The notes under the pieces are model-generated. The model saw only the letters and a program-made list of their open reading frames with translations. It did not search any database and had not been told where the DNA came from. A program made the translations under genes and the position numbers. 64,000 bases of DNA from Pluralibacter sp. UBA7423 (GTDB taxonomy: Bacteria > Pseudomonadota > Gammaproteobacteria > Enterobacterales > Enterobacteriaceae): contig DKMD01000022.1 in the NCBI GenBank assembly GCA_002470465.1, forward strand, positions 141,901 through 205,900, read 5' to 3'. Of the stretch, positions 18,595-25,002 are shown piece after piece (position 1 is the stretch's first letter; every line of letters starts with the position of its first letter).

Positions 18595-19818
18595 ATGCTA
18601 ACCGCCCTGTTCGCCGCCTTCCTCGGCGGCATTATTCTCAACTTTATGCCCTGCGTGTTCCCGGTGGTTTCGCTGAAGGCGTTTGGCCTGCTGCGCCACG
18701 ACGGCAATACTGCCAGCGCCCGCAGCGAAGGCCTGGCGTTCCTGCTCGGCGTGGTTGTCACCATGATGCTGCTTGCCGGGGTTTTGCTGGCGGCCCGCGC
18801 AGGCGGCGCTGCCGTCGGCTGGGGCTTCCAGCTTCAGTCGCCGATGGTGATTTCGCTGCTGGCGCTGGTGATTCTTGGTGCCGCCCTGAACCTGCTCGGC
18901 GTATTTGAAGTGGGACTTTCGCTACAGCGCGCCGGGGAAATTTCCGTCGGGCGTGGGGCATTCGTACGCTCCGCGCTGACCGGCGCGCTGGCGATCATCG
19001 TCGCCACCCCCTGCTCTGCACCGTTCATGGCGAGCGCTATCGGCTATGCGCTGATACAACCGCCTACGGTCGCTCTGGCCATTTTCTTCGCGCTGGCGTT
19101 GGGCTTTGCCGCCCCGTTCACGCTAATATCACTCTTCCCGGCGCTGGCTAAACGTCTGCCGAGGCCGGGGGCGTGGATGAACGTGCTTAAGCATGCGCTG
19201 GCATTCCCTATGCTTGGTGCGTTCGCCTGGCTGGTTTGGGTGCTGGCTCAGCAGGCAGGTACGACCGCGCTTGGCGTAATGCTGGCAGGTTCGGTAGCCC
19301 TGAGTTTCGCCGCGTGGCTGTACGGCATCGCCCAACGACGCCAGCTGGCTGGCCGGGGATATCGGGTAATGTATGCGGTGACGGCTGTGCTGATAGTCGC
19401 GATTCTTTTACCTCTGCCGGGCATCATGAAGCCTGCGGCAACGGCTGACGTCATGGCAAGCACCGCAACGGTTAAATGGACGCCGCAGGCGGTGGCAGAA
19501 CAGCGTGGTCATGGCAAAGCTATCTTCGTAAACTTTACCGCCTCGTGGTGTATTACCTGTCAGGTCAACGACAAAACATCACTCTCAACCCAGGCGGTAA
19601 AAGAGGCGATGGCCCGTACCGGTACGCTGTATATGGTGGCAGATTCAACTAAATTTAATCCAGATGTCGATGACGCGCTGAGCCAGTTTGGCCAGGGAGG
19701 ATTACCGCTGTATGTGGTCTATCCTGCCAACGGTGGCGCACCGAAGGTACTCCCTCAGGTATTGACCCCGACTATCGTGGTGAATGCCCTTAATCAGGCG
19801 TCCGGAAAAAAAGCGTGA
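18595..19818 (+). CDS. DsbD-like thiol:disulfide interchange protein, short form
   Basis: A 407-residue membrane protein with the DsbD/CcdA electron-conducting domain: Cys20 in LNFMPCVFPVV and Cys in ATPCSAPFMAS (about residue 141), about eight helices. A C-terminal thioredoxin-like domain follows, with WCITCQ near residues 317-322. It lacks the N-terminal alpha domain of classical DsbD (565 aa in E. coli). It probably moves reducing power from the cytoplasm to a periplasmic acceptor; the adjacent peroxiredoxin is the obvious candidate. It lies 19 bases after that gene. Confidence 0.85.
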   Translation: MLTALFAAFLGGIILNFMPCVFPVVSLKAFGLLRHDGNTASARSEGLAFLLGVVVTMMLLAGVLLAARAGGAAVGWGFQLQSPMVISLLALVILGAALNLLGVFEVGLSLQRAGEISVGRGAFVRSALTGALAIIVATPCSAPFMASAIGYALIQPPTVALAIFFALALGFAAPFTLISLFPALAKRLPRPGAWMNVLKHALAFPMLGAFAWLVWVLAQQAGTTALGVMLAGSVALSFAAWLYGIAQRRQLAGRGYRVMYAVTAVLIVAILLPLPGIMKPAATADVMASTATVKWTPQAVAEQRGHGKAIFVNFTASWCITCQVNDKTSLSTQAVKEAMARTGTLYMVADSTKFNPDVDDALSQFGQGGLPLYVVYPANGGAPKVLPQVLTPTIVVNALNQASGKKA

Positions 19819-19872
19819 TGACCGTAACGGCGGCACGCCCGGCTTTTCCGGCGTCGTGCTGCAAGGCGGAAT

Positions 19873-20442
19873 ATGGATAAGGTGGTTGTCCCGCGTGAAG
19901 CCTGGCCCGCGTTTATGGCGCGTGCCCAGGCGGGTGACCGGCAGGCGTATGCGCAGCTGTTGCAGACGCTGGTGCCGGTTATCCGCGCGATTGTCCGCAA
20001 ACAGGTGGACGACGAGGAGCTGACCGAAGACGTGATTCAGGACGTGCTGTTAACCCTGCACCGGATCCGCCACACCTACGATCCGGGCAGCCCGTTTCTG
20101 CCCTGGCTGATGGCGATTGCCCATGCCCGGGCCATTGATGCCTTAAGGCGGCACGGGCGGCGCGCCCGACGGGAAGTGGCGGACGATGATTCGCTCCTTG
20201 AGATGGCCGATCCTTCGTTTGCTCTCAGAGCGGAACGGCTGGACGTCGGTGAGGAGCTGGATGGTTTCCTGAATCAGCTTCCCGCTCGGCAGCGCCAGCT
20301 TGTCGAGCACGTTCATTTGCAGGAGATGAGCCTCGCTGAAGCCGCTCAGGCCAATAATCTGAGCGTCTCCGCCGTGAAATCATTATTACACCGGGCGTTA
20401 AACACCCTTCGCCGTTCTGGAGCCAGTCATGGACAGTCATGA
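19873..20442 (+). CDS. ECF-type RNA polymerase sigma factor
   Basis: A 189-residue sigma-70-family protein with region 2 (ELTEDVIQDVLLTLHRIRHTY, then FLPWLMAIAHARAIDALRR) and region 4 (LPARQRQLVEHVHLQEMSLAEAA, then LSVSAVKSLLHRALNTLRR). It has no regions 1 or 3, as usual for ECF factors. Its 3' end overlaps the next gene by 14 bases, a coupling typical of sigma/anti-sigma pairs. Relation to K-12 RpoE or FecI is only at family level. Confidence 0.9.
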   Translation: MDKVVVPREAWPAFMARAQAGDRQAYAQLLQTLVPVIRAIVRKQVDDEELTEDVIQDVLLTLHRIRHTYDPGSPFLPWLMAIAHARAIDALRRHGRRARREVADDDSLLEMADPSFALRAERLDVGEELDGFLNQLPARQRQLVEHVHLQEMSLAEAAQANNLSVSAVKSLLHRALNTLRRSGASHGQS

Positions 20443-21070
20443 TGCGTTACATGATGCGTTAATTGAAAAACTGAGCCATCGCGCCACCCCGGTCAACCGT
20501 ATCTTACCGGTGCGCTGGCGTGTGGCAAGCTGGGTACTCATGGCGCTGCCCGCGGGAGCGCTCGCTAGCCTGCTGCTGGAGCGTACGGCAACGGACTGGA
20601 CGCAGCCGGGAGCCTGGCTGGCAATAGCGCAGCTGATCGTCATTTTTGTATTGGGACTGCTGGCTATCCATTCGGCGTTTACGCTCAGCATAGCCGGGCA
20701 ACGCCCAGCGAAAATGCGTTGGCTGCTCCTGCTGGCAGGGATGTGGCTGGCATCGGTCCTGATGAGCCTCGGCTACCAGCCGCTGACGGCAAGTAGCCTG
20801 ACGGATACGCGCTGCTACACGTTCATGGTGACCGTCAGCGTGCCAATGATCGCGCTGGTGATTGGCTATCTGCGCCATACCCGCACCCTGAAGCCGCTGC
20901 AAAGCCTGACGTTATCGGGCACAGCCGTGGCCTGCATGGCGCTTTCGCTGCTGATGTTTTGCCACCCGGTACATCTGCATCCTGAGGATTTCCTGATGCA
21001 CCTGGCGGCCATCGCCACCATTATCGTTGCCACCATTGCGCTGGGCTGGCGCTGGGTCAGCGCTTACTGA
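20429..21070 (+). CDS. Membrane anti-sigma factor, DUF1109/NrsF type
   Basis: A 213-residue protein with a short cytoplasmic N-terminus and six predicted hydrophobic segments (the first near residues 28-45). This is the layout of the DUF1109 family, whose best studied member is NrsF, which holds Caulobacter SigF at the membrane. Cysteines lie in DTRCYTF and the membrane segments (ACMALSLLMFCHP), which suits redox control of release. It overlaps the sigma gene by 14 bases and the 3' end of the convergent broken exporter by 14 bases. Confidence 0.75.
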   Translation: MDSHDALHDALIEKLSHRATPVNRILPVRWRVASWVLMALPAGALASLLLERTATDWTQPGAWLAIAQLIVIFVLGLLAIHSAFTLSIAGQRPAKMRWLLLLAGMWLASVLMSLGYQPLTASSLTDTRCYTFMVTVSVPMIALVIGYLRHTRTLKPLQSLTLSGTAVACMALSLLMFCHPVHLHPEDFLMHLAAIATIIVATIALGWRWVSAY

Positions 21071-21676
21071 GAGCCAGTCGTGCCGCAAAGAGCAAAAACG
21101 CGATGCCGGTGGCCCGATCCAGCCATTTGACGACCGAGGGATTTTTTAGCATGGACGCAGCATAGCCTGACGCCAGAATCAACGTGAGCGACTACAGCGT
21201 CCCCAGGCAAACGTGGATCGACACCAGAAGAAAGGTCCAGACCAGAGGGGAGTGCCCGACAGGAATAAACTGAGGCAGAAAAGAGACATAAAACACGCCC
21301 ATTTTGGGATTCAGCACGTTGCCCAACATCCCGCGTAAGAACCCGTTGCTGCTTTGTGCGTCACCGCCGGGCGTGAGCGTAAAGCTCTGCCGCGGGCGCA
21401 ACAAAAGCTGAACGCCAAGCCAGCACAGATAAGCCGCACCGCACCACTTCAGTAAGCTGTACGCCAGTTCAGAGACCGCCAGCGCGCCCCGAGACCAAAC
21501 GCCACCAGCGCGCCCCAGATGAAACAGCCAACGTCAATGCCGAGCGCCGCCTGAACGGCTTTTTTGCCCCCTTCCGCAACGGAGGTTCGCAGGATCAGGG
21601 CGGTATCGAGACCAGGCGTCAGGGTGAGCAGAGTTGCAGCGAAGGTAAAGGCAAGGAGGGAATCAGTGACGGACAT
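21057..21676 (-). pseudogene. LysE/RhtB-family exporter, broken by a frameshift and a stop
   Basis: The N-terminal part (MSVTDSLLAFTFAATLLTLTPG) reads from 21676. Near 21487 the frame is lost after VAFGLGA, and the expected LLAVSELAYSLLKW reading continues in another frame. That second frame runs through FLRGMLGNVLNPKMGVFYVS to CLGTL, where a TAG (21189-21191) stands where the family has TGG (Trp). After the TAG the family-like sequence goes on to LLFAARLALSKR and a TGA at 21057. Two separate lesions mean the gene is inactive. When intact this family exports amino acids such as homoserine or threonine. Confidence 0.85.
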
Positions 21677-21767
21677 TTTACGGCTCCGAAAAAGTGGAGC
21701 CTACGCAAAAATTAACACTAACGCAACATAAAAGCGCTGGCGCCACATCGCCACCGGCCCGTAAAAA

Positions 21768-22250
21768 TCACACCTTAAGCATTTTCACTGTGGCTTCGAT
21801 GTCGATTTCATCTTCAGAAAAAATCAGCGTTTTTTTCTGGAAGGTGGTGATCGCCAGCTTCTTCACGGAGCGCATTTCACCCACTTTGACCGTCGCTTTC
21901 GGGCGAATACTGTTCATCAGCAGGCCCACGGAAAGCACCGCATTCTCTTTGTCTATTTTGCTGTCGACAGGCTCTTCTTCACTGTAGACCAGATACGTTT
22001 TGATCGAGCTGAGCTTCAGGCGCTCGCCCGCAATGTAGATATATTTGCTTTCCGGCAGTACCTTCACCGCAAATGCGGACAGGCCTTTGGTGTTGGTTGT
22101 CGGCTCAAACGTTACCGCCGCATCTTTTTTAATCAGCTCCGGGTTGGCGACCTTAATCACGTGAAAATAGCGATTATCGCCGTTTTCATCTTTGATAAAC
22201 CCAAACCCTTTGTCTTCAAACCAGGTTGTGATTGTTCCGTTCATCGCCAT
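21768..22250 (-). CDS. Cold-shock-domain protein with a C-terminal extension
   Basis: A 160-residue cytoplasmic protein starting at MAMNGTITTWF, preceded by a GAGG site. Residues 1-65 form a cold-shock domain: the RNP1-like GFGFIKDE and the YFHV RNP2 position are visible. Residues 70-160 form an extra domain I do not recognise, rich in K, V and E, ending IDIEATVKMLKV. Classical Csp proteins are about 70 residues. The function is probably nucleic-acid binding, but the role of the tail is unknown. Confidence 0.7.
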   Translation of the reverse strand: MAMNGTITTWFEDKGFGFIKDENGDNRYFHVIKVANPELIKKDAAVTFEPTTNTKGLSAFAVKVLPESKYIYIAGERLKLSSIKTYLVYSEEEPVDSKIDKENAVLSVGLLMNSIRPKATVKVGEMRSVKKLAITTFQKKTLIFSEDEIDIEATVKMLKV

Positions 22251-22371
22251 TACCGCCTCATTCTTCATCTACTCAATTTTGCAGCGCGCAGTGTAATGCA
22301 CAATGCCTGCACAGACTATGCCTTTGAAGTAAGTCTGGACGATAAAATGGCGGGGTACCAGAGAACCTTCA

Positions 22372-22406
22372 ATGGCGGCACGCTTCAGGCTGAACAGTGC
22401 CGCCAT
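22372..22406. repeat. Strong inverted repeat downstream of the small partner gene
   Basis: ATGGCGGCAC and GTGCCGCCAT are perfect 10-base arms around a 15-base loop which itself contains TTCAG-G-CTGAA. The nested palindrome could fold as one long hairpin. No T run follows on either strand. It sits 24 bases past the end of the fimbria-side regulator pair. Confidence 0.7.
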
Positions 22407-22429
22407 AAGATCTGACCCGCTTATGTGGT

Positions 22430-22909
22430 TCATATTCTTGTACAAATCATTGACGGTAGTATCACGCTTTGTATTAGCAGGGCGTTATCTTTTACCTGCG
22501 TTATATATAAATAATCTATATTGTCCAGCTGAAGCTGATCCACAATGCCTGGCGGTGCAGTATCATCAGGCAAACGATCAATTTTTCTTTCGACTATCTG
22601 ATAAATATTGCTGCCGTGCATTTTTTTTATTTTGAGACTGAACGTGCGATCGATAATCAGCGTTTGCGATTCGGTCTTCATTAGCCCTTGATAAACAGCG
22701 TTAAGGGATGTTTTACCATCATAAAGAAACACGCCAGCTAACCTGAGTTCAACGGAACCACCTGTAACGTAGCTTTTACGCGTAATAATGTCTGATTTAC
22801 ATTCAAACGTGGCATTTTTGTTACGAAGGAGTTTACTGCCTGCTGAAATAACAAAAAGCGTAATAAAGAAGATCGCAATTCCATGCGTAAACCATTTCTT
22901 ACGAGTCAA
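22430..22909 (-). CDS. Small membrane-anchored partner protein (ToxS/YqeJ-like), copy 1
   Basis: A 159-residue protein with one N-terminal membrane helix (about residues 8-24) and a predicted periplasmic domain. It is clearly paralogous to the protein at 30106-30585: both share C-K/E-S-D-x-x-T-R-K, D-D-T-A-P-x-x-I-x-x-Q-L and a C-terminal Cys-Arg/Thr-Arg/Asp-Ile. E. coli YqeJ is of the same size and genomic neighbourhood. The TTG start at 22909 lies inside the end of the upstream regulator gene (11-base overlap), with GGGGAG about ten bases before it. By analogy with ToxS it may stabilise or sense for its regulator; this is inference. Confidence 0.7.
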   Translation of the reverse strand: MTRKKWFTHGIAIFFITLFVISAGSKLLRNKNATFECKSDIITRKSYVTGGSVELRLAGVFLYDGKTSLNAVYQGLMKTESQTLIIDRTFSLKIKKMHGSNIYQIVERKIDRLPDDTAPPGIVDQLQLDNIDYLYITQVKDNALLIQSVILPSMICTRI

Positions 22910-23705
22910 TGTTCTGTATCTCCCCTAACTTACGCAGAGATCGGCAGCTCCGGTAACCTGTATCTTTTTCATTTCTGAAGCATACGCCAGTGAAGCTGTT
23001 CTTAAAGACAATCTGCTCGGTGCTGGAAAAAAAGACGTCAGCTTTATTTTTCCGGCAATCGATCTGCCAGGTATTTAGCTGATGGTCTATCGCCTTTAAC
23101 AGAACGTCCGGGTTATCGGGATCCCGACGGCTGCCAATAAGCCAGAGCCCGCACTGCTCATGCTGTCCCAAAAAAACCAGTTCTGTGGGTTCGAAGGTAT
23201 CGGCATTGCCGAACCACGAGAGCAGCATCAACACGACTCCGGCAATAATGGCGATCAGCAGGATAGCCAGCATCAGCATAAGAGGATTACGCTGCACCGT
23301 GACTTCAGGAACTTGCTGAAGTTCTGAAGACTCAGTCTCACTCTCAGCCTCAGCCGCACGGGCTACGGGGCGCACCGTGTGGTGCTCAATGTGTGCATTA
23401 AGACAAAAGCCTTTTTTGCGGATGGTATTAATTAATCCAGGATCGTGTCCAAGCTGGCGAAATGCCTTTCTGATTTCACTGATAGCAACGTTAAGGCTAA
23501 CCGAGGAACCCGTAAACCCCTGATTTTCCCAAACCGTTTCAATTAACGCTTCCCGCGTCAGCTCATGACCGCTGTTAATAACCAGCTGATATAATAACCG
23601 TCCTGCCTGATTTGATAACTTAATGTTTACTTCTGGTTCATCTATAAGCAAAACAAGGGCAGTATCAACCTCATAAAGCATCCTGTAATCAATGAGATAT
23701 TTCAC
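22899..23705 (-). CDS. Membrane-bound winged-helix regulator (ToxR/YqeI-like), copy 1
   Basis: A 268-residue protein: an OmpR/CadC-type winged helix at residues 1-105 (LSNQAGRLLYQLVIN, ALIETVWENQGF, SSVSLNVAISEIRKAF), a linker, one membrane helix near 165-185 and a periplasmic domain with four cysteines. It is paralogous to the gene at 29326-30102, sharing the HHTVRP linker and GVCF...GYRSC end. I start it at GTG 23705 because the paralogue begins exactly there; a GTG at 23753 is in frame through an eight-G tract. Same strand as the fimbrial operon, so it probably controls it. Confidence 0.8.
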   Translation of the reverse strand: MKYLIDYRMLYEVDTALVLLIDEPEVNIKLSNQAGRLLYQLVINSGHELTREALIETVWENQGFTGSSVSLNVAISEIRKAFRQLGHDPGLINTIRKKGFCLNAHIEHHTVRPVARAAEAESETESSELQQVPEVTVQRNPLMLMLAILLIAIIAGVVLMLLSWFGNADTFEPTELVFLGQHEQCGLWLIGSRRDPDNPDVLLKAIDHQLNTWQIDCRKNKADVFFSSTEQIVFKNSFTGVCFRNEKDTGYRSCRSLRKLGEIQNIDS

Positions 23706-23834
23706 TCCCCCCCCTATCTGGTGAACATTGAGAAAGCGCTTACTTGCGCTCACTTCATTAAAGTTATACAGACATCCTCGATGGAATCAAAGAGAATGAT
23801 TGATGAGGTTGATTTATTGTTATTGAACTATAGA

Positions 23835-23939
23835 AATCAAGAATGAATGATACTCACTTAAGAGTAAATGACATCTACTTAAGAGTAAATGTCATCTGGT
23901 TTGGCGTAAAAGATCGCTATTTAGGGATAAATGATATTC
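23835..23939. repeat. Array of 21-bp direct repeats upstream of regulator copy 1
   Basis: Two tandem 21-mers (23856-23876 and 23877-23897) share 20 of 21 bases around TTAAGAGTAAATG. Degenerate units continue in exact 21-base register at 23835, 23898 and 23919 (about 13, 11 and 14 matches by eye). The array ends inside the last codons of the adhesin gene. A period of two helical turns is typical of binding sites for a protein on one DNA face. Confidence 0.75.
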
Positions 23940-24979
23940 AGTACAGCTGATGTATTTATATTACCCTGAGCGACAGCTCTAGTATTATATACGTAGTAAT
24001 AAGCCGCCATGGGAATGGAAATAGTTTGCGTCATGGCACCGCCCTGCGCCACGCTGAAAAGAGATGTGGCGGTTCCCCGACTGGTAGTAGAGGTAGAAAA
24101 CACGACGGGTTTACCTGCATTACTGGTTTTTACGACCCGAATGCCAACGCCTTTAGCCGCTGAAGTACTGCTGTCTACCAGTACGCTACTGTCGGCAGGC
24201 AGCAGGTTATTGCTGGAAAGGAACATATCCACCGCACGCGTTGAGGTGCTGTCCGTGTTCAGGTTCTGGCAGCTCATATTCAGCGTGAAGGGTGTGATAC
24301 CCGGCTGGCTTGAGGAGTCCAGCTGTGAAATCCCGACTTTTGGCAATACAACCGTCAGCCCGGCGTTGTCAAAAGCGCAGGTGGTTTCCGCCGGTGCATA
24401 CTTAATTGTCATCGGCTGACCGTACATATCGCGATTATCGTACGGCCAGTGGAAACCATTAAACAACCAGGTCAGGATCTTCGCCGCCTGGGTTAGCGGC
24501 CACGTCAGAATTTCCCATAACGACATGCCGCTCATGTCGCTGACAAACATGACATCGCTGATGCTTACCGTGTTACCAGCCACTGCCGTGCCGGTACTGC
24601 TGACCAGCGTAAAGCGCAGATTCATTGCCGTGTTAAGCTCTGAAGCAGTGTGTCGACCGGAGCTGGCAAGTTTTGGGTTTGCCGGCGTATTCACGATCTC
24701 TGCGCGCACGTTATATTTGCCAAAGGAAAGAATCGTGGCCTTGCTGCTGTCGGTGGACAAAATCGGCGTATAGGCAAATTCACTATTACCGGTGGTGCAG
24801 TTAAAGGAGCCAACGTACTGCGTCATGACCGTGGTGGTCCACTGGGTATTGGTCATGCTGAGCTTGTCCGACAGATCGATGTTGAGGGGCGTACCGTAGC
24901 TGATTCCGCTGCCGGAGCAGGTGGCATAGCTTACGCCGCTGGCGCAGGCCAGCAGCAGAAAAAGAAATAACCTGAACAT
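23921..24979 (-). CDS. Fimbrial tip adhesin, two-domain
   Basis: A 352-residue secreted protein with a signal peptide (MFRLFLFLLLACASGVSYA). The N-terminal part (to about residue 195) would be the receptor-binding domain. The C-terminal part from TTCAFDNAGLTVVLPKV is a pilin domain with the paired cysteines (TTCAF, NMSCQN) and the terminal beta-strand ending VLNIIYP. Receptor unknown. Start set at the ATG with AGGAG five bases before it; 15 extra bases upstream lack a site. It is the last structural gene of the four-gene operon. Confidence 0.8.
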   Translation of the reverse strand: MFRLFLFLLLACASGVSYATCSGSGISYGTPLNIDLSDKLSMTNTQWTTTVMTQYVGSFNCTTGNSEFAYTPILSTDSSKATILSFGKYNVRAEIVNTPANPKLASSGRHTASELNTAMNLRFTLVSSTGTAVAGNTVSISDVMFVSDMSGMSLWEILTWPLTQAAKILTWLFNGFHWPYDNRDMYGQPMTIKYAPAETTCAFDNAGLTVVLPKVGISQLDSSSQPGITPFTLNMSCQNLNTDSTSTRAVDMFLSSNNLLPADSSVLVDSSTSAAKGVGIRVVKTSNAGKPVVFSTSTTSRGTATSLFSVAQGGAMTQTISIPMAAYYYVYNTRAVAQGNINTSAVLNIIYP

Positions 24980-25002
24980 AAAAACTCCTGTCATGCAGAA
25001 AA

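Noticed and set aside
23706..23753. N-terminal extension of regulator copy 1 from GTG 23753
   Set aside because: The paralogue starts at the equivalent of 23705 and there is no clear ribosome site before 23753. It is retained only as a phase-variation possibility.
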